Positions 1 to 11,167 of a stretch of DNA of 64,000 nucleotides are shown piece by piece (positions within the stretch are counted from its first letter, which is position 1; each line of letters starts with the position of its first letter). Source of the DNA: Tricholoma matsutake (lineage: Eukaryota > Basidiomycota > Agaricomycetes > Agaricales > Tricholomataceae); contig AP026547.1 in the NCBI GenBank assembly GCA_026075535.2, positions 682,001 to 746,000 on the forward strand. The letters are read 5' to 3'. The translations under genes were made by a program, and so were the position numbers. The notes under the pieces were generated by a model. That model was given only the letters and a program-made list of their open reading frames with translations. It did not search any database and was not told where the DNA came from.

Positions 1-3000
1 TCATTTGACCTTCTTGAAAGAGAAAACTAGAGTTTGTTTGATACTGGTCAAAAAGCCTGCTTTGGGAGTGTGTAAGAACTTAACGTCAAATGGGCAGAAA
101 TTTGTTAGAATAATCAATAGTCCTGTAGGGGGAGGAGGACCTGGTATAATCTCTTGGGATGTTATCAAGCCATTCATAATGGCAACAGACAGTGATTTGG
201 AAAGTCCTGTTACATTTGAGAGTCACACAGATGATGTTGGATTATATAATTATCCTGTGACACAAGGATATGTTCATGTAAAACTGCTGTTAAATACTCT
301 AGTTCATTGCTTACCTGTTCGGAAAATTTACATGATAGCTAAGATTCATAAGATCAAATTATGTACTAGAACAAGTAAAAAGGATTTGCTTCATTATTTT
401 GAGCAACATGATTGCTTGTCTTGCAATCTGTATACTTCTGTATTTAAGACAATCAAGACACATCATGAGTATGAAAAAGAGTGACAGCAAAAACATAGAG
501 ATATGAAGAAAGCTGCAACACAGAAACCTGACACATATAGTGTGGCTGAATTAGAATTGCTTGAGCCATTTCCCCCCAAACCTTTAAGTCCAGAACTTAG
601 CCTTGAGATCATCAGTGATTTTTGCAATGATGCATCAACAGATAGTTTGGAGGAAAATGGTTGTGCTGTATGTGGGAGGCTGACACCAAAAAAACAACTG
701 ACAAAGTTGAAATCAATAGCCAATCAACTGCACATATTGCAATCAGAAGGAGGAACAAGAAATGAGAGAAAAAAACCATCAGATAAAATTGAAGGTGGCA
801 ATGGTCCGATAATTGATCACATGTATGACCAAGTCTGTGAAAGTTGCTGCCAAGAAATATGTGTGGGCAAAGCTCCTTGTTGTGCACTAGCAAATGGCTT
901 GTGGATTGGTAATGTACCACAAGAACTTCAAAATCTTCGTTACATTGAAAAGCGGTTGATACAAAAGGTACAAGTTAATGGTTGCTTTGTACATGTTGCA
1001 TCTTCAGGACTAAGAAAGATGGTGGCTCATGCAATTGCATTTGAAGCACCAGTGGCCAAAGTCTACAACATTTTACCTCCCCCTTGTGAGGAATTGGATG
1101 AGGTGTTAGCTGTACTGTTTACAGGTCCTTGTAAGCCTACAAAAGAGGAACTGCAATGCACTCCTTTGCTGGTAAGGAGAAAAGTAGTGGCCCATGCTTT
1201 AGAATGGTTGAAATTAAACCATTTAGATTATGCTGACTTGACCATATCATATGATGAGCTGGCAAAGTATCCTGAGGATATTCCTCCAGTGACTGTGGAA
1301 TTTAAACAAGCACAAACAAACAAAGTTCCAGAGGGTACTAGCACCTTTGACCAAGTTATGGATGATGGAGTAGAAGAAGGAAACTGCCCATTTGTAGTGC
1401 AGGGTATCACTGGAGAGCAGCTGTCCACAAAAACAGTAGAAGCATTGAAGGGCATTGCATTAAAGCATTGGAACAATCATGGTGCTGCAATATCAGTGGG
1501 ACAAAGTGGAACCGCTCAGTCAATTTTCAACAACCCAAATTTGTATCCTCAGATATTTCCTTGGCTATTTCCATATGGCTATGGGGGTATAGGAACCACC
1601 AAGTTGTCAGATAAAGTGCATAAAAAGTTTCTGCTAATGTACCATGATAAACAGTTCCAAACAGACACAGCATTCTCATTTGTGGCATTTAGTCATGAGC
1701 AGATTAAAGCAACAACAACAGGATCTTTTTTGATTGCAGAAAAAAGTAAATTCAAGGACGTTGCAGAGTGTTTGCTGAATGTAAACCAAGATGTTTTAGC
1801 AGATATTGCAAAAAGAATGTCAACTGGAGAGACAGTAAAACCAGCAAATTATGATGAAGAGCTTTGTTTTCAAGTAATAAGAGATTTGGATCATGTTAGT
1901 GCTCATGTACATGGATCAATCACAAGCAAAAAACATATGCAAAATAAGATATGGTCATTAATCACTTATCTGGGGGCACCATTATGGTACATTACTCTTT
2001 CACCTGCAGACAATAGACATCCGATTTCTTTGTATTTTGCAAACAACAAGGAAAAGTTTCAATTATTTCCTTTATCTGAGGATGCAAGATATCATCTAAT
2101 TGCAGAAAACCCTGTAGCAGGAGCTCAATTTTTTGATTTCATGGTAAGAATGTTTATTAAACATGTACTGGGTGTAGGAACAGAGCACGATGGTCTATAT
2201 GGTAACACATCTGGTTATTATGGAACTGTAGAGCAACAGGGACAATTGACTTTGCACCTTCATATGTTGGTGTGGATCAATGGAACATTAACACCTGAGA
2301 AAATTTGACAGAAAATTCTAGAGCCAGATTCTGAATTTAGAAAAAGTTTGACTGAATATTTGGAAGGTGCACATTCAGGAGACTTCATAACTGGTTCACA
2401 GGATGAGGTCAAAGAAAACCAGCAACACAGAATGAGTGATGAAAAGTACCAAGACCCCACTACAACTTTGCCTACAGCACCCCCTGCTGTAAATTGCAAA
2501 TGTAATTCCAATAAATGTGACTATTGTAACAACACGAGGAACTGGTGGGATGCTTTTAAGGTGACAGTTGATGACCTGCTTCTCAGATCTAATACTCATT
2601 GGTGCACAACAAATAGAAACAAAGATGGATCACAGAGCAAATCACAATCATTTACTGGTTGTCTTGATAACATATATGGAAAATGCAAAGCTCGATTTCC
2701 AAGAGAGGTTGTGCAGCAAACTTTCATTGATGAAGAAACTGGATACATCCATCTGAAAAAAAAAAAGCACAATGGATTAACACCTTTACACATATTGTAA
2801 CATATTTGTTTTGGTGCAATACTGATGTCACTAGCTTGAAATCTGGGACAGCAATTAGAGGAGTACTTTTGTATGTGACAAACTATATAACCAAGCCTGC
2901 ATTAAAAACTCACATTATTTTTGATACAATTCAATATGTGTTTCAGAAGAATTTGGATATCATAACTGGTTCTGAAAGCCGACAGCAAACTGCACGAACA

Positions 3001-4091
3001 TTAATGACAAAAATTGTAAACTCATTGAGTGTAAAGATGGAACATGGGTCTCCTATGATTAACATGTATTTATTAGGAAACCCTGATCATTATTGCAGTC
3101 ATAACTTTGAAAACTGTTATTGGCAAGCTTTTGTAACAACTGCCAGAAGCTCCTGGGTTACAAGTGCAACTGGTAAACCACTAGAGGAAGCTGTCAAACT
3201 GAGTATAGTAAAACAAGGAAAACAAATAGCGGGAATATCACCAGTAATGGACTATATTTGGAGACCACAAGAACTAGAATCTTTGAGTCTTTACAACTGG
3301 TTAGGTAATTGTGTTCATGAGAAAAAGGGAAAGATAAGAAAAAGAACTGCAACTAACTCATCAAGATCAGAGACACCACAGGCATCTGATGATGAAGATG
3401 AGCAAGTAGCTGAAAAAACAATTGAACATGGAAGTCTTTTGTCATTTGCAGATGATCATCCACTAGCAGCAACACATGGAGTTCATTGGCTTACTCACAA
3501 AAACAAATGTGTCCCTAATTTGATAGACCTTCAGTGCCAAGACCTGACCAGGGAAACAGAGATTATTATTGCAGCACTATGCTCACAATCTTTAAACTGT
3601 GGTGTACAGGTTATGATTTAAAATGTGACACAGAAACTTGGGAGGAAGCTTTTGACAAGCACTCTTTCTCTCATTGCAAGAGGCAATTGATGCAAAATGT
3701 AAATATATGTTATGAGTGTTTAGACTCATTGGATGACTTTCATGCTCAAATGAAGAAGGGGTCTGTAACATTGCCAAAGTGGGGGAGTGATGAAAACACA
3801 TTACAAGAACTGCATCAAATGGCTGACACAAGTGATGATATAATAAGTGCTGAGAATATTGCACCAGCATGGGAAGGTATGCTTGAGGCAGAGCCAATAG
3901 GATGAAAAGAAAATGCTGAAAAAGATGTGAAAGCTGGAATGAGACAAATTTTAACAGAGAGTGGATGGACAGATGTAAGCCCAGAGATGTTACCATTAGA
4001 TTTGAATTTAACACCAGAAAAAGTGAGTGTCTTTAAAACACCAGCACAATGGAAGGCAGAGGTAATAGCACATCAAGCACAAGTACTGTGA
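1..4091 (+). pseudogene. Helitron replicase (Rep/Helitron-like N domain) pseudogene, no helicase half
   Basis: Fragment of a rolling-circle (Helitron) transposon replicase, open to the left window edge. In order it carries an N-terminal Cys-containing linker, the region typical before Helitron replicases (motif LANGLWIGNVPQEL near 890-935), the Helitron-like N domain with a HLHMLVWINGTL block near 2247-2290, and the later YVTNYITKP block near 2872-2900. Frames are broken by in-frame TGA at 482-484, 2306-2308 and 3903-3905, by a frameshift at an 11-A run (2756-2766), and by another near 3550-3590. Every TGA sits where arginine would suit the flanking protein, so CGA to TGA is likely. The PIF1-like helicase that normally follows is absent; the readable frame ends at 4091. 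It cannot encode an active protein. The family call is confident; the exact Helitron clade is not determinable. Confidence 0.87.
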
Positions 4092-4512
4092 GAGCACAGT
4101 CAGTGTCAAACCTCAAGTTTGTCAAATACAAAAGAACATTTTAAATTTGGGAGGCGGATGAAAGTATCAAGGGGGAGAGTGACGAGGACGAGGAGGAAGT
4201 GGAGCGGGCAGTACGAGAGTCCCAATGGGAAAGGCGCGGGATCCGCCAGTCTGGAGACAACTGGGCAGGATTCCAAAGATATTTGGAAAAAAGGCGGGCA
4301 GACAATGTGGAGGAGGGCGAGGGTGAGGAAGAGGAGGATGAAGGCAGGGAAGGTGGAGAAGCGGAGGAAGGTGGTGAAGTCAGAGGAGAGGATGACAAAG
4401 ATGGAGAGGGAGAAGTGGAGGTAGTGTAGGGATCTGGTCAGATCCAAAAATTCTTTTTTCAATAAAGTTTGTTCTGAGTTCGGACTGAGTGAATAAGTAA
4501 CGTGAATCATCT
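4092..4512. other. Non-coding junction, strongly purine-rich on the + strand
   Basis: Lies between the Helitron remnant and the Gypsy chromodomain stop. About 4150-4430 is dominated by GA/GGA tracts on the + strand, giving long but biased open frames of Glu/Arg/Lys or Ser/Pro on either strand. It is downstream of the minus-strand Gypsy pol, so it may be that element's 3' untranslated sequence. No LTR pair was found to confirm this. Confidence 0.5.
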
Positions 4513-5745
4513 TTAAGCGGGTAACAGTCCAATTTTCTGCAGGTAGCAGGTGTGAAAATCTGCAAGGAGTTCTTGGGCGTGGTCAAGTTCTGTAACAGGT
4601 AGCCAGGAAGTCTCTTTGTCGGTTCCCTGGTAACCTTCCCATCGGACGAGGTAGAGAATCTTGCAGCGACGTCAGTTGTCAACTTTGGAGTCGAGGACTT
4701 CAGCGATCTCATATTCGAGCTCATCATTGATGGTGATCGGAGGAGGTGGAGGTTGTACTCAATTTGGAATTGTGTTTGGGGAGTGTTTCTCAAGTTGAGA
4801 GACATGGAAAACAGGGTGAATGGCCCTCATGTGATCCAGGAGCCGCAGGGTGACTGAGTGAGTTCCCAGGCAGGCGATGATTTCAAAAGGACCGTGGTTC
4901 TTTTCAGAGAGTTTCTTGGAGGGATGGGTGGTGCGGATATTTTCTGCAGTGACATAAGCAAAATCACCAATGTCGAAGTCAGGTGCGGGTGCCCAATGTT
5001 TATCTGCAGGACCTTGATAACGTTCTTGAGCGGCCACAAGTTGTTTCCGAAGTTCCTGGTGAAGGTCGTCTAAATCGACAACGAATTTGCGGGCGCGCTG
5101 CGAAGCTAAGTCATGCTCTGGAAAGACAGAAATGTTCAGGTGGTAACCTTTATTGGCAAAGAAAGGTGATACACCTGTAGAGGCAGAAGCAGCATTGTTG
5201 TAGGCAAATTCGCCCAAGGGCAAGAGGTGAGACCAGTCGTCCTGCTGATAGTTGCAGAAGATCTGGAGGTACTGTTCCAAGGTCTGGTTAAGTCGTTCTG
5301 TCTGACCATCACCTTGCGGATGATAACCGGAAGTGAAGTGGATCTGCATGTCAAGTGCTTTTCTGAGAGAGCGGAAAAAATGAGAGATGAACTCGGATCC
5401 CCAGTCGCAAGTGACGTGCGATGGAACACCATGCTTGGAAAAGACATGGAGGACAAACAGGTTGGCTAGTTCTTGGGCTGTGATTTCATTGACAGTTGGA
5501 ATGAAGATGCCCTGTTTGGTGAGGCAGTCAACAATGACTAGGATAGCAGTGTGACCAGCGGAGTCGGGTAGTTGTTCAATGAAATCCATGGAGATGGAAT
5601 TCCAAGGTTGTTCCCAAACCAGAAGTTGCTTTAGAACCCATAGGGCCTGTGTTGAGGCGATTTGGATCGTTTGCAAGTCGTACAGGATTTGCAGAATTCC
5701 TGGACGAAGGTGCGGAGGTTTGGCCAGACGTATTTCTAGTTCCCC
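4513..5745 (-). pseudogene. Ty3/Gypsy chromovirus integrase + chromodomain, truncated
   Basis: C-terminal part of a chromovirus pol. The minus-strand reading begins in the integrase zinc-binding region (Cys pair in SCTTCKRS, about 5690-5720). A frameshift near 5650 follows, then the DDE core: SMDFIEQL, CDWGSEF in place of the usual DRGSEF, and GQTERLNQ. Next come the GPY/F module (GPFEIIACLGTHSVTLRLL) and a chromodomain (YEIAEVLDSKV and LVRWEGYQGTDKETSW). The chromodomain normally steers integration to marked heterochromatin. In-frame TGA codons at 4759-4761 and 4672-4674 interrupt an otherwise single frame, and both fit former CGA. The normal end is TAA at 4513-4515. RT, RNase H, protease and gag are missing and the upstream break is near 5745. 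Confidence 0.9.
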
Positions 5746-6794
5746 TCTGAAGTTCTAGTCTCATCTGAACTTAACCTAAGTCCCTCCGTACTCCTTCCCA
5801 CATTTACCCGCACTCTCCCGCCCCTATCTCTAAAACCTCTACCCGAAATTAGGACACCAGATGAGGTGAAGGGCACAGCTTCTTACAAGCTGAAGCCAAG
5901 TCCTTTTCGTTACCCATCCGCATAATCCACTACAACCCGACAATCTTCTGCTCTCAAACACCCACCAGGTCTGACCGGATTCCGACGAGCCCTTTTGGAT
6001 CAGTTCTTAACAGTATATACAAACTGAGGAATACAATGCGAAACTAACTAAGCTTAAATACTAGAGTCCGGAACAAGAGCGGAACAGAAACAGAAACTGC
6101 GGCAGTGTCTCAACTGCGTAGATAAATTGCCTAGCGGAGGCCGCACAGGAATCCATAGTCAAATTTGCAAAACTAGATGGCAGCCTTGGAAGGCAGCCAT
6201 GGTTGCTGTACACGGCGGCCTGGTGCACAGCAGTGTGGGCAGTGCAAGGGGGCTGGATCGAAGGTGGTAGGAGTTGAGTTAGAAAAAGTGGAAAAGATTG
6301 GAAGGTTGTGGGTTCCGAGCGGGTGAGGAATGGATCGTGACAACTACAGCCACTACAGCACCCCGACCCACTGCCGCGAGCGACTTCTCGCGGGGTGGAA
6401 GCGGGGAGCAACAGGGAGGGGAGGGGGATTGAATCAAGGGGCGGCGGGGGACCGAACAAAAGGCCTCACACACAGATTTTATCTTATTCTACCATCCCCT
6501 TTGTTAGTGGTATGTTCTATATGGTATACTAGTATTACCACACATGTTTATGATATGTAGTCCTCAAATTATCAAGTGCTGGAGTGTTGTATGTGAAAAT
6601 TCATTTTTACATACAAAAGCCGCGGCCTGGGCCAAGCCAAGCTGGAGCCAAGCCGTGAATGGTGGCTTTGGCCTGGCCTGAGGTTTGAGGAAGCCAAAGC
6701 CGCCTCAAGCCAGGCCAAAGCCGGGGCTTTCAGGCCAAGCCGGGCTGGAACAGCACTAACTTTCAGCACAAGCTGGGATCACACTGCAGTGTTT
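5746..6794. other. Gene-free stretch with a hairpin and a GC-rich self-complementary block
   Basis: No credible reading frame. It holds a 7-bp-stem hairpin at 6374-6393 belonging to a motif family seen elsewhere in the window, and a self-complementary block at 6618-6752. The part left of 6374 has no second copy in the window. Confidence 0.5.
6618..6752. repeat. Self-complementary GGCCAAGCC-type low-complexity block
   Basis: Many short permutations of GGCTTGG/CCAAGCC and AAAGCCG/CGGCTTT on both strands, clustered in about 135 bp. This is what subterminal repeats of hAT-like elements or their MITEs look like, but no matching terminal repeats with a target duplication were found around it. Confidence 0.5.
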
Positions 6795-6964
6795 TGTTGA
6801 AATATCGAGCTCAGCTGTGTCAGGCCGCTCTTTGGTCCTGATGCTGTTCTGTTATCATGATCCACCTCCGTTGCCTAGTTACCAGTACTTATATATACTT
6901 CACTGTACCATATCGTGCTCTTTGAGCACTTGTAACCCACGGGCGCTTTCCCCTTTTTGCAACA
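6795..6964 (+). repeat. 5' LTR of gag-only Copia element
   Basis: 170 bp, TG...CA bounded, with a TATATATA box-like stretch. It is nearly identical to 8130-8299. Confidence 0.93.
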
Positions 6965-7247
6965 CAAGTGCTCTTCACCCCGTGTGGCTTAAAACTTGTG
7001 TGTCCAACATCTCTGTGGAGACTGTACTTCCACATTTTGGTTTAGCAGAGACTGTACTTCTGCCTTGCTCGGAACTTTGTGCACAGCAGTGACTGGACCT
7101 CTGCTTTCTTACTTGTGACGTAACTTTCAGAACCTGCAGAGATGCACTTCTGCTTCAGCCTTTGTGATCTGTGCCAACTTGCATATGGCCCATACATTCA
7201 TTCATTCCTAGTCTTATCTTCAACAATCTTTAATCTATCTTATCACA

Positions 7248-8046
7248 ATGTCTTCGGAATCTATTTGGTTCCCATCTCTCAATCACACCAACTATGCTGA
7301 ATGGGTTTTGCAGATGGAAGCAATCTTGATTTGGGGCGGCTTCTGGGGGCTAGTCACTGGGAATGAGGCATTGGGCGAGGATGAGGTGGATGAGAAGAAG
7401 AAGAAAGCTTTTGCACAGAGGCAAGCTCAGTGCCGAGCAGAGATTGTGTTGAGGGTTGAAGATTCTCAGTTACCCCATATGGCAGATCGTGATCCGAAAC
7501 CATTTGGAACGCTCTCGCCTCTGTTCATCATGCTCGAGGTTTTGGTAGTCGACTCCAGCTTCGTCGCCACTTCATCACTGCCACCATGAAGAAGGACCAG
7601 TCCATGGAAGGTTGGATTGGGGAGGTACACTCTCGTTCAAAGTCATTGATGTGTCTGTCTCCGACGAGGATATTATTGTTGTTCTCACCGCTGGGCTACC
7701 ATCTTCCTATGCACCTGTCATCATTTCCCTCGATTCTGTCAAAGCTACCGAGCTCACGCTTGACTTTGTCATCACCCGGCTTCTCAACGAAGAAAGTCGC
7801 CAAGTCATCTCTTCGGAGCCCAATGTCGAGGTCAAGAAAGAAGAACCCAACAATGTAGCCATGTTATCCACACATAGCATTCAATGCTTCTATTGTTTGG
7901 AGAAGGGACACTTCGCCAGTGTATGCCCTCAAAAGGCAAAGGATGTCAAGGAGCGGGAGGACAAGGGTTGTCGTCAAGTTACGAGCAATGCCCACTTTGC
8001 TTCCACAGCCGCAGATGAGTCTGATGAAGAAAACTATGCTATGTGA
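7248..8046 (+). pseudogene. Copia-type gag (UBN2-like) with zinc knuckle, frameshifted
   Basis: Capsid/nucleocapsid gene of the small LTR element. The ATG at 7248 opens a Copia gag N-terminus (SLNHTNYAEWVLQMEAIL). The C-terminus has one CCHC zinc knuckle (CFYCLEKGHFASVC, near 7889-7930) that would bind the element RNA. Frameshifts near 7500 and 7627 put the protein in three frames, so this copy is dead. It ends with TGA at 8044-8046, only about 85 bp before the 3' LTR, so there was never room for pol in this form of the element. Confidence 0.85.
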
Positions 8047-8129
8047 TGGAATTTTTTGTTCGTTTTCATTATTCATTTATTTGTACCCTTTTACGTGACT
8101 TATCTTATGGTCTTTCGCTCGAGGGGGTG

Positions 8130-8299
8130 TGTTGAAATATCGAGCTCAGCTGTGTCAGGCCGCTCTTTGGTCCTGATGCTGTTCTGTTATCATGATCCGC
8201 CTCCGTTGCCTAGTTACCAGTACTTATATATACTTCACTGTACCATATCGTGCTCTTTGAGCACTTGTAACCCCCGGGTGCTTTCCCCTTTTTGCAACA
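8130..8299 (+). repeat. 3' LTR of gag-only Copia element
   Basis: 170 bp, preceded by the purine tract at 8121-8129 and followed by the TGTTT target duplication. Confidence 0.93.
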
Positions 8300-8329
8300 T
8301 GTTTGTAATCAGCAACAGATTAGAATTAC

Positions 8330-8611
8330 AACCTTTCATTGTTTACTACCTTTGCATTTAAGTGGCCTGCTGGGGTAACACCAAGTTTGCCAGATATCAT
8401 CACAGTCACTGCAGAAGACCAGCAGACATTTGCATTGAAAGGAGTGATATATTATGGACAGAATCATTTCACAGCACATGGAAAACTAAGATCTGGAACC
8501 TGGTATCATGATGGGATGGTTACAGGACGTGCATTGACACTGCGGCCACTGTTGCAACAGAATCTCAACACTCCAATCTGTGCAATTTACAGCCGACTAA
8601 CAATTACATAG
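8330..8611 (+). pseudogene. C-terminal fragment resembling a transposon-borne ubiquitin-protease-like domain
   Basis: An open frame ends at TAG 8609-8611. The stretch GVIYYGQNHFTAHGK followed by GTWYHDGM resembles the histidine box of USP/UCH-type cysteine peptidases, as carried by some basidiomycete transposons. In those enzymes the His and a following Asp help activate the catalytic Cys. The Cys-box half is not present upstream, where the gag-only Copia element lies. Treat it as an orphan fragment; the fold assignment rests on this short motif only. Confidence 0.45.
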
Positions 8612-9604
8612 AGAACTCGGACCTGCCATGCGAAGCACTGGCCCACTAGCACATGTTCTGAACAAGCCCTACCTTAGAACAAGCGCAGTGATGGTAGAAA
8701 GCAACCATGAAAGTGCCAGCAGTGGGCCACACACATTCTTTGGAACAACGGTAACTAAGGACTGAGGCTAAGGTATGAGATAAACACTAGATGGAGTTGA
8801 GAATAGTTTGATATATAATACTAATTGAAATACTCACATTACTACAAGACAGAAAGTTGAGTTGTAAGGATGAGTGCAAGAGGATTGTCAGCTAGACGAC
8901 TGATTGCAAGCGATAAGAAAGATGATAACGCGAATGTGGCTGATGTCGGGATCACACGGAGATAATTAATTAAATACTCAAACCAATAATTAAGATCAAT
9001 GAGGGCCGAACCCAACACAACATGGGTGGTCATCATGGAGTCAACTGTCCAGCAACCTCCATCTATACCACCTTCCCCCCTGGAATTAATTAATTTCGAG
9101 GGCCACCACACCTATAATATGTGAGCCTCAAGTTTTCGGGGTGCCTGAAAACTGATCCAAAACCAGAAAACAATAATTTTAGGGCGCCCGAAACTATGAA
9201 CTGCATGTTTTGGCAGAAATTTCGGGTGGACTGAAAACATGTACTCCCTGGTGTGCTACTGACGATGGTTGGAAATGAACAATTTTGCTGCTCAAACCCT
9301 CAAAAGGGGTGCATAATGTTGCAAAAGATGACCCAAAAAACTTGGCCACCCTAAAACGTCATGGGAAAAACTTGCAGAGATATGTTTTTCGACGTATTTT
9401 ATATTTTGTTCGAATCTGAAGTCCGTTTGTCCCCAGAAAATTCCCGATCACGAGATATCAAAGTTGTCGTGTTTTGTCCCTTAGTGATGACTCAGCCGTT
9501 AAACCAAGTTAGACCCTGCCACCCTTTTACCATCATCGTACGGTTACGCGTGGAGATTCCTGTCTTCAGAAGATCTTTAACTAGAATCACAACTGGCCAG
9601 TCTA
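8612..9604. other. Intergenic, no gene seen
   Basis: AT-rich with short frames only. It contains GGAATTAATTAATT near 9075-9095 and a related ATAATTAATTAA near 8960, but no LTR or TIR pair could be assigned. The last ~200 bp should hold the promoter of the F-box gene; no clear TATA box was identified. Confidence 0.4.
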
Positions 9605-11167
9605 ATGGACCAGCACTTAACCCACCATTCCTCAGTCGCCAAATCCGACCTTGATCTGGGATCCTCCCATAACAACGTGCTCCCCGACGATGTCCAACAA
9701 AATGTCTGGCAGCAACTTTCAGATGCTGAACATCGTCTTGAGTCGCTTGACTCCACTATTAATGATCTCAAAGCCGAACATTCCGACGTCGCGCGCAGTA
9801 TCCAGTCATTTCAAATAGCATTCGCTCCGCATCGAAAACTCCCTAGCGATATCCTTCTAGAGATATTCTTTCATTGCACACCCAGTTTTATCACCACTTA
9901 TCCGCATATCTCTGGTTCGGATGCTGAACCACATAACCTGATTCGTGTTTGCTCCGAGTGGAGAACGCTAGCGTTGCACACACCGACGTTATGGCGCAAT
10001 ATCACGGTACACTACGAAACCGAAGCAGACATCAAGCGTAATGCTACCCTCCTCAGAAATATCGTTCTCCGCTGTGGTGACTTGTCTATCTCGCTCCACA
10101 TCAGAGTAGAGGACAACGCAGATCTCAGCATCGAAGCGATTCGAAACCGCATTTCGGATCTCGTCATCGAGGTTGCGGGACGATTAAGAGATTTCACTTG
10201 GATTGGCGATCAAGACCTATTGGAAAAATTTCTCATGATGCCACCAGGTCCTGTTGAATATTTGGAGAACGTCTGCTTGAAATTTTATGCTGGGGAGAAT
10301 CATCAACCGTTAGGGAACAACTGGCCCTTCTGTGTGTTCGAGGATGCTCATAAGCTTCACTCATTCGCTCTTGAAGCTGTTTATGAGCCCTTCACGCACA
10401 TTATCTCTCCTTTCTCTCTCCACATTCCTTGCAATCAGATGACCTACCTCGAATTCACAAACTATCACATGGAGTGTACGGAATGGCTTCTCCTCTTATG
10501 TCAGTGTCCGAAACTCTCAGAGTTTCATGGTACCATTTTTGGAAGCCTTTTCGATATTGATGTCATTGAACACCCCCTTCCATCCCCAGTACCTGCACTA
10601 CCTAACCTCCACCGACTTCAGATCGGTTGCCATCCCGAAGACTTCGAAAAACTGTTCCCACGTCTAGATCTTCCCAATCTCGCATTCTTCGAGTTGCACA
10701 CTGCACGCAGGATTGCGAAGTCGGACTGGGAGAAGATGCTCCTTCCATTCCTAATCCGATCGAACTGCCTTACCCACCTCAGTATTGGCTCCGCAGTTCC
10801 TGGCGAGATACTCCATACATATTTCCTTAAACTGCCGCTACTTGTCAGCTTCTCAGTACGCAAGGGAGAACTCTTGGAGACGACGCTAGAGGCAATAGCA
10901 AGAGGGGAACTTGCTCCTATGTTGGAAACACTTGAATGCAGCGTAGTGGTGTTTGAGCCCTTTGTGCGAATGTTGGAACAGCGGTATGCTTCGATTGTGG
11001 AGGAGGCAATGCGTGGATTTTCTCGCATACAGAATGTTGTGGGTTTCCGTGGCAGATCATGGGTTTCGACTGTGGCAGAAAATTGGAATACTGTGGAGTC
11101 AGTGGAAAGATTGAGGGCGCAAGGGCTGTGCATTGAGTTTCGAGACATCCATGGAAGAAGAATCTAA
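9605..11167 (+). CDS. F-box protein (520 aa, intact)
   Basis: Probable substrate-recognition subunit of an SCF-type ubiquitin ligase. Residues about 34-68 form a heptad-like helical segment (coiled coil). Residues about 77-134 match an F-box-like domain: KLPSDILLEIFFHC, then VCSEWRTLALHTPTLWRNI. The rest (about 135-500) has irregular leucine-rich stretches such as LPNLHRLQIG and LTHLSIGS, as expected of an LRR-like substrate-binding region. The single exon runs uninterrupted from ATG 9605 to TAA 11165-11167, unlike its neighbours. Codon use looks more GC-balanced than the transposon frames. Such F-box genes are heavily expanded in mushrooms and the target cannot be guessed. This is the best candidate for a working host gene in the window. 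Confidence 0.9.
   Translation: MDQHLTHHSSVAKSDLDLGSSHNNVLPDDVQQNVWQQLSDAEHRLESLDSTINDLKAEHSDVARSIQSFQIAFAPHRKLPSDILLEIFFHCTPSFITTYPHISGSDAEPHNLIRVCSEWRTLALHTPTLWRNITVHYETEADIKRNATLLRNIVLRCGDLSISLHIRVEDNADLSIEAIRNRISDLVIEVAGRLRDFTWIGDQDLLEKFLMMPPGPVEYLENVCLKFYAGENHQPLGNNWPFCVFEDAHKLHSFALEAVYEPFTHIISPFSLHIPCNQMTYLEFTNYHMECTEWLLLLCQCPKLSEFHGTIFGSLFDIDVIEHPLPSPVPALPNLHRLQIGCHPEDFEKLFPRLDLPNLAFFELHTARRIAKSDWEKMLLPFLIRSNCLTHLSIGSAVPGEILHTYFLKLPLLVSFSVRKGELLETTLEAIARGELAPMLETLECSVVVFEPFVRMLEQRYASIVEEAMRGFSRIQNVVGFRGRSWVSTVAENWNTVESVERLRAQGLCIEFRDIHGRRI

Larger units (their letters stand above)
6795..8299 (+). mobile_element. Complete gag-only Ty1/Copia LTR element (1,505 bp)
   Basis: Two 170-bp LTRs (6795-6964 and 8130-8299) start TGTTG and end CAACA. 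The element is flanked by an exact 5-bp duplication, TGTTT (6790-6794 and 8300-8304). A polypurine tract (GAGGGGGTG, 8121-8129) abuts the 3' LTR. The interior has a Copia gag and no protease, integrase or reverse transcriptase, so it is a non-autonomous element needing a helper. The LTRs differ at 3 positions by my count, two of them CpG sites. The TSD and LTRs show a real insertion rather than a deletion remnant. Confidence 0.93.

Noticed and set aside
4119..4429. Overlapping 76-101-codon frames rich in Arg/Lys/Glu on + and Ser/Pro on -
   Set aside because: They follow from the GGA/GAG purine tract, lack motifs, and sit just beyond the Gypsy pol stop.
8056..8361. 101-codon frame overlapping the 3' LTR
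   Set aside because: The same peptide occurs at 6817-7092 because both are LTR sequence.
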